DNA of 50,945 bases, from NCBI GenBank assembly GCA_018816555.1, contig JAHIVT010000092.1:1-50945 (forward strand), read 5' to 3'. The position numbers and the translations under genes were made by a program. Every line of letters starts with the position of its first letter. Within the stretch, counting starts at the first letter, position 1. The DNA comes from Pseudomonadota bacterium (lineage in GTDB: Bacteria; Desulfobacterota; Desulfobulbia; Desulfobulbales; SURF-16). This document shows, piece after piece, positions 42,708-50,945 of the stretch. A model generated the notes under the pieces. That model worked only from the letters and a program-made list of their open reading frames with translations. It searched no databases and was not told the origin of the DNA.

Positions 42708-43673
42708 GTGACAGAAAAAGACGATTATCTCCCGTTGCTGCCTTCTGCCAGACATGGGGAAATACTGGACCTGCGCAAGGAAAACCTGCGCAAACTCAAC
42801 AGCCGCAAAAAGGGCTTTCTCGCCTATCGTCTGCCCTATGAGTCAGTCTGTCACCTGCGGGCCTCAAGCCTGGAGCTGGCAGGCGATGTGGTCCGCATCG
42901 GCAGCCCAGGGGATATCACGGAGGAAGAACGGCAGCGGGTCTATCAGGTCCTGCGGGGTTTCATGCCGTGGCGCAAGGGACCGTTCCAGGTTTTCGGCAT
43001 AGACATTGACGCGGAATGGCGCAGCAACCGTAAATGGGACCGCCTGCTGCCGCTGCTGCCTGATCTCCAGGGCAAGATCATCGCCGATATCGGCTGCAAC
43101 AACGGCTATTACATGTTCCGCATGGCCCACCACAAGCCCGCAGCGGTCATCGGCTTTGAACCCTATCACCACCACTATTTCACCTTCCTGACCTTAAACA
43201 GCTTTGCCGGGCTGGCCAATCTCCATCTGGAACTCTTGGGAGTGGAGCATCTGCCCCTTTATGAGCAATGCTTTGACGTCATCTTTCTCATGGGCATCAT
43301 CTACCACCGCATATCACCGGTGGAGATGCTGAAAGACGTGTGGAAAAGCATGAAGAAAGGAGGCACGCTGCTGGTTGAATCACAGGCCATCCCAGGAGAG
43401 GAACCGGTGGCCCTTTTCCCTGAGGAGCGCTACGCCAAGGTGCCGGGCACCTATTTTGTGCCCACGGCAAGTTGCCTGAAAAACTGGATGAAAAGAGCGG
43501 GTTTTCGTAATGTGGAGATTTTCTGCAGCCATGCCATGAGCAGCGAGGAACAGCGGCGCACCGAGTGGATGGTTTTTGAGTCCTATGAGGATTTTATCGA
43601 TCCGCAGAACCCGGCGCTGACCGTGGAAGGGTATCCGGCACCGCTCAGGGTGTTTCTCCGGGGGATCGCCTGA
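42708..43673 (+). CDS. cmoB: tRNA U34 carboxymethyltransferase CmoB
   Basis: 321-aa enzyme that transfers the carboxymethyl group from carboxy-SAM to 5-hydroxyuridine at tRNA position 34, the last step to cmo5U, which widens decoding. WRKGPFQVFGIDIDAEWRSN and KIIADIGCNNGYYMFRM (SAM site), DVIFLMGIIYHRISP and WMKRAGFRNVEIF are typical of CmoB. Start is GTG at 42708, with AAGGA upstream, directly after cmoA. The 321 aa compare with 323 in E. coli. Confidence 0.95.
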   Translation: MTEKDDYLPLLPSARHGEILDLRKENLRKLNSRKKGFLAYRLPYESVCHLRASSLELAGDVVRIGSPGDITEEERQRVYQVLRGFMPWRKGPFQVFGIDIDAEWRSNRKWDRLLPLLPDLQGKIIADIGCNNGYYMFRMAHHKPAAVIGFEPYHHHYFTFLTLNSFAGLANLHLELLGVEHLPLYEQCFDVIFLMGIIYHRISPVEMLKDVWKSMKKGGTLLVESQAIPGEEPVALFPEERYAKVPGTYFVPTASCLKNWMKRAGFRNVEIFCSHAMSSEEQRRTEWMVFESYEDFIDPQNPALTVEGYPAPLRVFLRGIA

Positions 43674-43681
43674 TGATGCAC

Positions 43682-43736
43682 AGCGTTTCAACGTTCAAAC
43701 GCTTAAACGCTGGAACGCTTAAACGTTCAAACGTTC
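43682..43736. repeat. Short-unit AACG-rich direct and inverted repeat
   Basis: A 55-base block of overlapping units such as GTTCAAACG and GCTTAAACG, with AACGTT at both ends and the unit CGCTTAAACG repeated. It fills the gap between the convergent cmoB and DUF1992 genes and can fold into several hairpins. Confidence 0.6.
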
Positions 43737-43738
43737 CC

Positions 43739-44128
43739 TTACCTGTCTTTTTTCCGGCTGTTCAGCGAAATCCGCTCGACGACTTTCCGGTAATAATCGT
43801 CCTGGGCGGCAAGATTTGTCGGCGTTTTCCGCGAGGCCTCCATCTTCATGAGCAGGACGTTCAATTTTTTCATCTGTTTAAGGCGGACATGCTCATCCTC
43901 GGTGCGGGAAATCAACTCCTCAAGGGTCTGGATTTCCTTTTTCGCCTCGATTTCCGGGGGCAAATAGCCGGCATTTTTCAACATCTTGTAGGCAATTTTC
44001 AGATCATCCGGCACCAGAGGGTCATCGTCCTGGGGCAAGGGCACATTTTTCCACTTGGCAAAGTCGAGGCTGCCATCTTCTATGGCCTGACTGATTTTGC
44101 GTTCAGCAATGCGGGTCAAAAGAAACAT
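43739..44128 (-). CDS. DUF1992 protein (DnaJ homologue subfamily C member 28-like, YhdN-like)
   Basis: 129-aa protein of the DUF1992 family. It begins MFLLTRIAERKISQAIEDGS, aligning with E. coli YhdN, and contains NAGYLPPEIEAKKE, the family's best-conserved region. The rest is a coiled helical segment with many Lys and Glu. Its function is unknown; no J domain is present. The start at 44128 was chosen because it matches the family start; a frame beginning at 44140 is possible. It overlaps the upstream radical SAM gene by about 26 bases. Confidence 0.85.
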   Translation of the reverse strand: MFLLTRIAERKISQAIEDGSLDFAKWKNVPLPQDDDPLVPDDLKIAYKMLKNAGYLPPEIEAKKEIQTLEELISRTEDEHVRLKQMKKLNVLLMKMEASRKTPTNLAAQDDYYRKVVERISLNSRKKDR

Positions 44129-45149
44129 GAATGATCTCATGGTTGATCGTTAATCTTGGCTGCCCGGGGAGAAAAACAAGCTCAACCTCGTCAAGGAGCC
44201 CCAAGGCGGTCAGCCGCCCTGCCGAACATCTTTTCTGTCCCTGGAACAGCGAACGGTCGGCGGCGGATAACATAAGACGTATTTTAGCGCAGCCCCGCTC
44301 TTTTTGCAAGATGGCCAGACTCTTTCTCATCCTTTTGAAATAGAGACGGGACAGGACCAGTTCGCCAAAGGCGGGATGATAAGGGCCGGCAACAAGATCA
44401 TGTTCAAGGGAGGGTGACGGCTGCAGCCCCATACGGATGACCGGAATACCGGCAGCAGCAAAGATTTCCTTGAGCCGGGCACAGAGAGCCACCGCCCTGT
44501 TCATGGGTAATGGCTGGTAGCGGCCTGCGGCCAGTAGATCCGCCAGGGGGCTGGCCTTGAGCACCAGAGTGGGATAGATCCTGACCAGATCAGGCCGCAG
44601 CGAAACCAGTCGGCGCGCCCCGGCAAGTACCCCGGCCGTGGTTTCCCCCGGCAGTCCCACCATGAGCTGGCCGCCGACACCGATTCCCGCCTGCCGCAGA
44701 TGGGCAAAAGCCTCCACAACCTGCTCCGCGGTATGGCCACGCCTGCATCGTGCCAGCACCTCGGCATCAAATGACTGGATGCCCAGCTCCACCATCCCCA
44801 CCCCCCGCTCCTTTAAAAACCGGACCTTGGCCTGATCGATATAATCAGGCCGGGTGGAAAGGCGAATCAGGTCAACCTCGCCCCTCTGGAGAAACGGCCC
44901 GACCGCGCCGAGCAGTTCCTCCTGCCTGCCGCGTTCCAGGCCGGTAAAACTGCCGCCGTAAAAGGCCACCTGAACCTGCCGCCTGCTGTCCCGGGGCCAG
45001 CCAAGGCAGCGGGCGATTTCTTCCTGGACCAGCTCAGCGGTGAGCCACTGGCTGCTGCCGGTGATGACATGCTGGTTGCAGAACACACACTGATGGGGGC
45101 AGCCCTGGTGGGCAATAAAAAAGGGGATGATAAAAGGAGTGGCCGCCAC
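44103..45149 (-). CDS. Elp3-like radical SAM protein
   Basis: 348-aa radical SAM enzyme. Cys17, Cys21 and Cys24 (GCPHQCVFCNQ) bind the [4Fe-4S] cluster that cleaves SAM. VAFYGGSFTGL, VELGIQSFDAEVLARCRRGHT and QLMVGLPGET match the core of Elp3-type proteins, but the C-terminal GNAT acetyltransferase domain of true Elp3 is missing. The substrate is unknown, perhaps tRNA. Start is GTG at 45149, 5 bases after the lactonase-like gene's stop, without a strong ribosome site. It overlaps the downstream DUF1992 gene. Confidence 0.88.
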   Translation of the reverse strand: MAATPFIIPFFIAHQGCPHQCVFCNQHVITGSSQWLTAELVQEEIARCLGWPRDSRRQVQVAFYGGSFTGLERGRQEELLGAVGPFLQRGEVDLIRLSTRPDYIDQAKVRFLKERGVGMVELGIQSFDAEVLARCRRGHTAEQVVEAFAHLRQAGIGVGGQLMVGLPGETTAGVLAGARRLVSLRPDLVRIYPTLVLKASPLADLLAAGRYQPLPMNRAVALCARLKEIFAAAGIPVIRMGLQPSPSLEHDLVAGPYHPAFGELVLSRLYFKRMRKSLAILQKERGCAKIRLMLSAADRSLFQGQKRCSAGRLTALGLLDEVELVFLPGQPRLTINHEIIHVSFDPHC

Positions 45150-45154
45150 GCGGA

Positions 45155-45901
45155 TCAGCCGATGGTGTCCACGGCGGCAAACTCCGGCTCATGGAGCGGC
45201 AGCAGGATATCCGCCATGTCCCGCACCTTGAGCATCATGTCATAGGCCGCGTAGGAGTTGATATTTGTGCCCGGCGGAATCACCTCAAGCTCCATGGCCC
45301 GCACGGATGCCGGCGGATTGAAATTTTCCATGATCACGCAGAAACCGGTAATGGCCGCCCTGCCCTTGGCCGTGTCGACCAGCACGGTCAAGCCGCCCGG
45401 GGTATGGGCCGGGGTGTGGAGTACGGAAATACCCGGCACGATCTCCCGGTCACCACTGATGATGTCAATCTGGCCTGCCTCTTCAATTTCCAGGATATAA
45501 TCCTCCACATAGCGAAAATCCAGCGGATGGGGATCATGGATGGCGCTAAGCTCCTTCTCATGGATGAAAAACCTGGCATTAACGCATTTATAGTCATTCT
45601 CGCAGTGGTCGGCATGGAGATGGGTGTGGATGACCAGGTCGATATCTGCAGGCGTCAGCCCCCACTTGGCCAGCCCCTCCTCAAAGGTATAGATGGGGCC
45701 GCCGATGTTCTTCTCCCTGTCCGCTGACTGGATGGGACGCATCTCGCCGGTATCCACCAGGATTTTTTTGTCCCCACCCTCCAGGTACCAGGAGTAAATG
45801 GGGATGGTATAGGGTTTGCCGTAATCATGCTGATAGGTCATCATACCCTTATCAAAGACCTTTGTTCCCATAACAATGGGATGAATCTTATAAGTGCTCA
45901 T
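45155..45901 (-). CDS. Metallo-beta-lactamase-fold hydrolase, N-acyl homoserine lactonase-like
   Basis: 248-aa dinuclear-metal hydrolase. The metal-binding HTHLHADHCEND gives HxHxDH, followed by later His in HTPAHTPGG and a terminal LPLHEPEF. The layout (IYSWYLEGGDKKILVDTGE near the start) resembles the AhlD/AttM lactonases that open acyl-homoserine lactones, but related proteins act on other lactones or esters. The start at 45901 has AGAGG upstream and follows a leader with a possible operator. First gene of a minus-strand run with the radical SAM and DUF1992 genes. Confidence 0.85.
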   Translation of the reverse strand: MSTYKIHPIVMGTKVFDKGMMTYQHDYGKPYTIPIYSWYLEGGDKKILVDTGEMRPIQSADREKNIGGPIYTFEEGLAKWGLTPADIDLVIHTHLHADHCENDYKCVNARFFIHEKELSAIHDPHPLDFRYVEDYILEIEEAGQIDIISGDREIVPGISVLHTPAHTPGGLTVLVDTAKGRAAITGFCVIMENFNPPASVRAMELEVIPPGTNINSYAAYDMMLKVRDMADILLPLHEPEFAAVDTIG

Positions 45902-45924
45902 TTTTGTGCCTCTTCTCAATTTAT

Positions 45925-45946
45925 TTGACGGACATATTGTCGCAAT
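45925..45946. promoter_or_regulatory. Imperfect palindrome in divergent promoter region
   Basis: TTGACGGACATATTGTCGCAA contains GACA-TAT-TGTC at its centre and near-matching TTG/CAA ends. It lies between the divergent lactonase-like and hybrid kinase genes, where an operator is plausible. Confidence 0.3.
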
Positions 45947-46021
45947 GATATTCTTTTTTACCGGATACAACTAAAAACCAACGACATTTTCACTCCAAAT
46001 AGGCAAGATAACAGGAAAAAA

Positions 46022-48676
46022 ATGGACAACAGATGGAAAGCGATTTGCACCATAGGACTGATACTTGTCTTATTCTCCGCTTTTCATCTCTACCAGACCA
46101 TCACCCTGCAGAGAAACCACCTGCAGGAAACCATTACCCTGGAAAACAGGCTGCACAATATCCTGACCGAAACCACCACCAAACAGACCCTTGATTCCTA
46201 CCTCAGAAGAATAGAAAGCTTCAGCCGCGTCAGAACCGATATCATCAGGACCTTTGCCAGCCGTGACAGGGAGAAACTCTATGAGCTGTGCCGACCCTAT
46301 TACGAGACATTGCGGAAAGAAAATGACGCCTTCTACATATTCCATTTCTACCTGCCGGACAACAGTTCATTTCTGCGGGTACACCTGCCCGAGACCCATG
46401 GAGATGATCTAAGCAACATCAGGCCCATTGTCAAGGAGGTGAATGAGACCCACCGGCAGCAGAGCGGCTTTGAAGTAGGCATTCTGGGCCTCTTCTACCG
46501 GGTGACGCAACCGCTTTTTCTGGACAATGAATATATCGGAGTGGTCGAATTCGGTCTCAAAGTCGATCAACTGCTCAAGCCCCTGCACAAAGGGTCTTCG
46601 GATAACATTGCCGTTCTGATCAACAGGGAGCATTACAGCAAAGCTGTGCTGGTAAATGATGAGACATACAAAAGCTGCGGCCCTTATGTTCTGCTGCCCC
46701 AGGGGAACAATTTTTTTCAGAAAATCAGCCCTGAGGCGCTGGATTGCACCAGTGACTCATTCCAGGTCTCGTTGGACGGACATTCGTATCACGTATCACA
46801 GGATATGAACCTGAAAGATTACCAGGGAAACTCCATCGGTAAAATCATCATCGCCCACGATATAACCGACCAGAAAGATAAATTACAGGGGATTGTCAAA
46901 GTATCGGCCCTGACCTCCATTGCTCTGCTTGCGGTTGCCCTCTCCTTTCTCTATTTCAGTATCGGCACTTTTCTCAACAGGATATTTAAACTTAACCAGT
47001 CACTTGCCCAAATGAATGACGGCCTGGAAAGCACCGTACGAGAGCGTACGGCCGAGCTTGAACATGAAGTCATGGAACGGAAACAGGCCACCCTGGAGCT
47101 CGAGCAGGAGATCAACCACCGCCAGGAGGCGGAAAAGAAGCTGGCGCAGGAAAAGGAACTGCTGACCATTACCCTGCGCAGCATCGGCGACGGCGTCATC
47201 AGCACCAACCTGCAGGGCGACATCATCCTGCTGAACAACAATGCGGAACAGTTGACCGGCTGGAGCCATCAGGAGGCACTGGGCCGCCCCCTGCAGGAAA
47301 TATTTCACATAGCCAATGAAGACAACGGAGTACCCCAGGAGAACATTGTTGAAAACATAGCCGAAAACGGCAACATCCGGCAGCTGGATAACCACACAGT
47401 GCTCATTGCCAGAGACGGCGGCAAGATACACATCACCGCAAGCGTAGCGCCCATTTATAACCGGGAAAGGCACCTCATCGGCGTCATTGCCGTTTTCCGC
47501 GATGTGACCGCCAGGAAGAGGCTGGAGGAAGAAATCCTCAAGGTACAGAAACTGGAATCCGTGGGTATTCTGGCCGGTGGTATTGCCCATGATTTCAATA
47601 ACCTCCTGTCGGCCATCCTGGGCAATGTCAATCTGGCCCGAGAAATAATCGGCCCGCACCATGAAATACGCGATCTCCTTCTCAGGGCGGAAAAGGCCTC
47701 TCTCAGGGCAAGGGATCTGACCCGGCAGCTTCTCACCTTTGCCAGGGGAGGTGCGCCGGTCAAACAGACGGCGTCAATTAATGAGCTGATCAAGGACTCG
47801 GTGGACTTTATCCTCTCCGGCAGCAAAGTGAAATGTACATATCAGTTTGCCCCCGATCTCCGTCCCCTGCAGTTCGATGCGGGACTGATGAGCCAGGTCA
47901 TGCAAAACATCATCCTGAACTCCTGCCAGGCCATGGGAAACCAGGGCAGCATTGCCATCAGTACTGAGAATATTGATCAAACGATGAGCGCTTCCTGGGA
48001 CCTGCCACCGGCAGATTATGTACAAATAAGCATCATGGACAGCGGCAAAGGCATCGAGACTCAGAACCTCGCCAGGATCTTTGATCCCTATTTCTCCACC
48101 AAGGAAAAAAGCTCGGAAAAAGGCAGCGGTCTGGGCCTGGCCATCGTCCATTCCATCATCACCCAGCATGGCGGTCTCATCAGGGCCGACTCAAAGGTGG
48201 GCTCAGGTACGACCTTCACCATCCTTCTGCCTGCCGCTGCCGGAGAACCTGCAGCAATGCCAGGACAGACCGAGGCAGGCGACATCAGCAAGGGGATTGG
48301 GAATATTCTTGTCATGGATGACGAGGAGGTCATTCTTGAGGTGGCGGAAACCATGCTCAAACACCTGGGATATGAGCCTGTTCTCTGCAGGGACGGCAAC
48401 GAGATGCTGGATTGTTACCGCCAGGCCATGCAATCCGGCCGTGCCATTGATGTAGTGATTGCCGACCTGACCATTCCCGGCAACATGGGCGGCGAGAAGG
48501 CGGTTCAGGAACTGCTGCTCCTCGATCCGGGGGCAAAGCCTATTGTGTCCAGCGGTTACGCCAATGATCCCATCATGTCCCGCTATCAGGAGTATGGCTT
48601 CAAAGGGGTTCTGTATAAACCCTTCAAACTGGATGAGCTGCGCAGGGTGCTGGAACAGGTGACTGCGAGCGCTTAG
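46022..48676 (+). CDS. Cache-PAS hybrid histidine kinase with receiver
   Basis: 884-aa membrane sensor. An N-terminal membrane helix (about 7-25) and a second (about 296-316) enclose a periplasmic dCache-like ligand-binding domain (FYIFHFYLPDNSSFLRVHLP, PLFLDNEYIGVVEFGLK). A coiled coil is followed by a PAS domain (about 385-500), HisKA with His523 in GGIAHDFNN, an HATPase domain (QNIILNSCQAM, DSGKGI, GSGLGLAIV), and a C-terminal receiver (about 757-880) with acceptor Asp in VIADLTIPGNMGG and Lys in LYKPF. The Cache type often senses small organic acids in related proteins, but the ligand is unknown. No dedicated regulator gene adjoins except the broken receiver-HD gene. Confidence 0.94.
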   Translation: MDNRWKAICTIGLILVLFSAFHLYQTITLQRNHLQETITLENRLHNILTETTTKQTLDSYLRRIESFSRVRTDIIRTFASRDREKLYELCRPYYETLRKENDAFYIFHFYLPDNSSFLRVHLPETHGDDLSNIRPIVKEVNETHRQQSGFEVGILGLFYRVTQPLFLDNEYIGVVEFGLKVDQLLKPLHKGSSDNIAVLINREHYSKAVLVNDETYKSCGPYVLLPQGNNFFQKISPEALDCTSDSFQVSLDGHSYHVSQDMNLKDYQGNSIGKIIIAHDITDQKDKLQGIVKVSALTSIALLAVALSFLYFSIGTFLNRIFKLNQSLAQMNDGLESTVRERTAELEHEVMERKQATLELEQEINHRQEAEKKLAQEKELLTITLRSIGDGVISTNLQGDIILLNNNAEQLTGWSHQEALGRPLQEIFHIANEDNGVPQENIVENIAENGNIRQLDNHTVLIARDGGKIHITASVAPIYNRERHLIGVIAVFRDVTARKRLEEEILKVQKLESVGILAGGIAHDFNNLLSAILGNVNLAREIIGPHHEIRDLLLRAEKASLRARDLTRQLLTFARGGAPVKQTASINELIKDSVDFILSGSKVKCTYQFAPDLRPLQFDAGLMSQVMQNIILNSCQAMGNQGSIAISTENIDQTMSASWDLPPADYVQISIMDSGKGIETQNLARIFDPYFSTKEKSSEKGSGLGLAIVHSIITQHGGLIRADSKVGSGTTFTILLPAAAGEPAAMPGQTEAGDISKGIGNILVMDDEEVILEVAETMLKHLGYEPVLCRDGNEMLDCYRQAMQSGRAIDVVIADLTIPGNMGGEKAVQELLLLDPGAKPIVSSGYANDPIMSRYQEYGFKGVLYKPFKLDELRRVLEQVTASA

Positions 48677-48712
48677 CCGCCGGTCACCGACAAAAAGATT
48701 TCTTATCACCTA

Positions 48713-50677
48713 TCACCGATTCCCCGCTCCGCGCTTCCCAGTCAATTTGCCGGCAAACTCTTTCTGAAAAAACCGTATAATAAAATCCTCATCCATTCCT
48801 TCCGCCCACTGCCCCGGCCTTGTCTCGGCATCCCTGACCCACGCCGGGATATCTTCCGTACTTTGTATTTTATTATCGCTAGGATGCACCTTCTCCGTAC
48901 AACTGGCAAAGCTATCGCATATGCGAAAAGAGGCAGCCATTATCTTCAGCTCTTCTTCCGAGTACTCGCAATATTGGCTTATCTCCGGCATGATAGCCCT
49001 AAATTTATCCACGCCCAGCATAAAGATATGACTCCTCAGAGGAATATTCAGCCACACCCAATCCTCGTGCGTACTCGTAAGCATCTTCAGCGAAATGATC
49101 TCATGCCTGTCCAAGAATCGATACTGCCGTTGCGTAAAATCTGTCTTTTTTAGATTCTCGCCAAAGACAAGGACCGCCTGTATCTCTTCGCTTTGTAATT
49201 TACCGATGTCATGTATCAAGCCGGTTATCTCAAAAACAAGTACCGTTTTCCGGTCAAACCCATATGCATCAGCCAGCCTCCTGGCAAGCCCTGAAACAGC
49301 CTCCAGGTGCAGCAAAACTGATTTTCCTCCGCGCGGATATTTGGCTACAAGGTGGCTTAAGACCACTCTCACATTCTCTTTAAGCTCCTTTAATTCGCTT
49401 AATGACTCAACCGGATGGCCCTTGGCCTGCTCTACGACATCCAAAGAAACACTCGGCAATCCTCCTTTCTTTTCTAGAGAATCCCTTCCGGTTGATTTTC
49501 TCTTTATTGATTTGACCGAAAAATCCCTGCATTCATCCGCCAACCCCTTGATGCCGTGTGGTAAAACCACCGGCCCCAGGGAAAAAATGTGGCTGATAAT
49601 ATCCTGTCGGATTTTTTCCGTAGCCGATTGAGACAGGTTTAATTCCCGCGCTAAATCTTCCAGAAATTTCAGTATCTTATTTAAACCAGATTCCTGCAAC
49701 CTGTCTTGCGTACGCCAATCAACATCATTAAAGACTTCCGGCGCGGAAATCTGGTAAACAGCTTCCCGCTCCTCTGAGCTTAAGCCTCCCTCTTGAGGCG
49801 ATAATTGCATAAAGCGCCCCACGATGACATGCCTGAATTCTTTACTGAAATCAACATGCCAGGCAGGCGGCCATTGCGCGGGAACCGGCTCTATCAACCC
49901 GGATGCCAGCAACTCCATGCCCTCATCGCTAAAAGTATAAACATGAGAGCCGTAAGCCACGCGGGTCAACAACTGGGCGATGTTGGACAATACCCCAAGA
50001 AACCTGCCGAAGGAATCATCCCTTTCCTGTGCAAAATCTTCGGCGTTATCCGAGAACCAGCCGAGCAGATTAGAGGCCGCTTCCACTATGTCTACTTTTT
50101 TATAGGCGTCTCTGTGCGCATTAATATTTTCCGTCGGAGCAAATGTATTGGCGCATATCGCCCAAAACCTATCCTCACCTTCCGCCGCGCCTCCTTCCAC
50201 GCCTTCTTTTTCATCCGCCGGCCTCCAATCTTTTCTTACTTTAACCAATAATCTATCTATCAACCCTATGAACCCGGCGTTATCATTATTTTTATAACAA
50301 CCTGCCAGGCCTAAGGCCAAAGTTTCCAATTCTCTTACCTGTTGATGGATTTCCCGGGAATTAACGGTTAAGATTGACGATGATGCCCCTGACGCCAGAA
50401 TTTCGCTTATAGCCCGGCCAAGAGCGGCGTTGTCTCCTTTTCTAACGATGGCATTCAAGACGCCCCGGCGCTCCAACTCTAAGGCCTGCGGATAAAAATC
50501 CGATAACGAGCGCCTGCCGTGCGTGGTGCATAAGATTATTTTCTGATCCGGGTTCATTTCATGTATCTTTTTTCGCCGTTCATTCCCGGCATATTAAAAA
50601 TCGGTGATCACAAGATCAAACCTTTTGTCCTTTAGCATCCTCAAAGCTTCTTGCCCGCCTTGGGCAAACGCGGCCAT
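48713..50677 (-). pseudogene. Truncated, frameshifted receiver-HD domain response regulator
   Basis: Remnant of a response regulator with an HD-type output. The last 614 codons are one clean frame: the receiver tail (KIILCTTHG, then VRKGDNAALG), a linker region, and an HD domain with LHLEAVSGLARR, LIHDIGKLQS and LDRHEIISLKM, followed by RICDSFASC. Upstream in the same frame, AFAQGGQEALRMLKDK then FDLVITDF reads as the receiver middle, then a stop. Restoring one base in each of two homopolymer runs (50596-50600 and 50568-50573) gives a continuous receiver with DFNMPGMNGEK. The first 40 or so receiver residues are absent, cut near 50680. Codon use is less GC-rich than its neighbours. The HD enzyme's substrate is unknown. 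Confidence 0.75.
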
Positions 50678-50808
50678 GGCCTACAGAAGGTTATGTCACC
50701 CAGTATTGCTCAAGGTTGAATCTTACCACATAGAATATCTAATTACATCCAACTGCACTCGGGTTAACCATACTACGGTCCAGTGGCACATATTCAGATC
50801 TGTCATTT

Positions 50809-50945
50809 TGACCTGGTCAAGTAAAAATGGACACTTTTGTTAAGCGGCTTTTTTCAGAAGCCACAGTTTCTCGAATTCTTTTGGGCTGACATAACCCAGA
50901 TAGGAATGCCGCCTGTTGCTGTTATAAAACATTTCTATGTAATCA
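50809..50945 (-). mobile_element. Terminal part of an IS3-family insertion sequence (continues beyond window)
   Basis: The end of a transposase gene at the right edge is followed by TGTCCATTTTTACTTGACCA (minus strand), which resembles an IS3-family inverted repeat. The outer boundary near 50809 is an estimate. The roughly 130 bases between it and the broken receiver (50678-50808) are unidentified. Confidence 0.65.
50840..50945 (-). CDS. IS3-family transposase, C-terminal fragment (5' part outside window)
   Basis: The last 34 codons of an OrfB transposase: IEMFYNSNRRHSYLGYVSPK and EFEKLWLLKKAA before the stop at 50840-50842. NSNRRHSYLGYVSP is the typical end of the rve integrase domain of IS3-family elements. 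The frame stays open to the window edge. Confidence 0.88.
   Translation of the reverse strand, partial: DYIEMFYNSNRRHSYLGYVSPKEFEKLWLLKKAA

Noticed and set aside
50604-50843. 79-codon plus-strand frame at the right edge
   Set aside because: Lies across the antisense of the receiver remnant and the IS end; no ribosome site or recognisable domain.

Overview
The window reads as a chromosomal segment of a Gram-negative, mostly GC-rich anaerobe. The most likely group is Desulfobacterota, of Desulfobulbales type. This is an inference from gene content: rubrerythrin, a monoheme cytochrome, large Cache/PAS hybrid kinases, a two-component NtrC-type regulator, TrmFO, and an EF-P/EpmA pair. No rRNA, tRNA or CRISPR array was seen. 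Almost all of the window is coding. The left edge cuts a hybrid histidine kinase, and the right edge cuts an IS3-family transposase.

Layout. 1-4.6 kb: the end of a hybrid kinase, a RhlE-like DEAD-box helicase and a single-RRM RNA-binding protein (both minus strand), then a 1-kb gap holding four tandem homologous units. Each unit ends in its own intrinsic terminator, so they look like small RNA genes. 4.6-6.9 kb: a 58-codon adenylate kinase remnant coupled to trmFO, then a family-4-like uracil-DNA glycosylase. 7.0-9.6 kb: a membrane histidine kinase and an NtrC-type sigma-54 activator. 9.8-17.5 kb: a heavy-metal efflux operon (TolC-like, YHS protein, CusB-like, oversized CusA-like). 17.5-22.1 kb: a receiver-TPR protein, rubrerythrin, a PilZ protein and a secreted subtilase with a dockerin. 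22.5-24.4 kb: a CheY-like receiver fused to a pyruvate kinase. 24.4-32.1 kb (minus strand): ZIP transporter, EpmA, EF-P, a MoaE-like protein, PepN and a LysM lytic transglycosylase. 32.5-37.4 kb: a PilZ protein, a NUDIX hydrolase, cytochrome c, and an acyl-CoA ligase with a FadL-type porin. 37.6-40.8 kb: TraB-like, YhbY, an isocitrate-lyase-superfamily enzyme and SurE. 40.8-45.9 kb: a small lipoprotein-like gene, a universal stress protein, CmoA/CmoB, DUF1992, a radical SAM protein and a lactonase-like MBL-fold protein. 46.0-50.9 kb: a Cache-PAS hybrid kinase, a broken receiver-HD gene, and the end of an IS3-type element.

Themes. RNA and translation functions are frequent: helicase, RRM protein, putative sRNAs, TrmFO, CmoA/B, EF-P with its lysylating enzyme, and YhbY. 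So are receiver-domain proteins. The two most unusual features are the receiver-pyruvate kinase fusion, which suggests phosphorelay control of a glycolytic enzyme, and the four-copy sRNA-like array. That array sits beside RNA-remodelling genes and carries C/U-rich segments complementary to Shine-Dalgarno sequences. All function calls come from reading the sequence; no database search was run.
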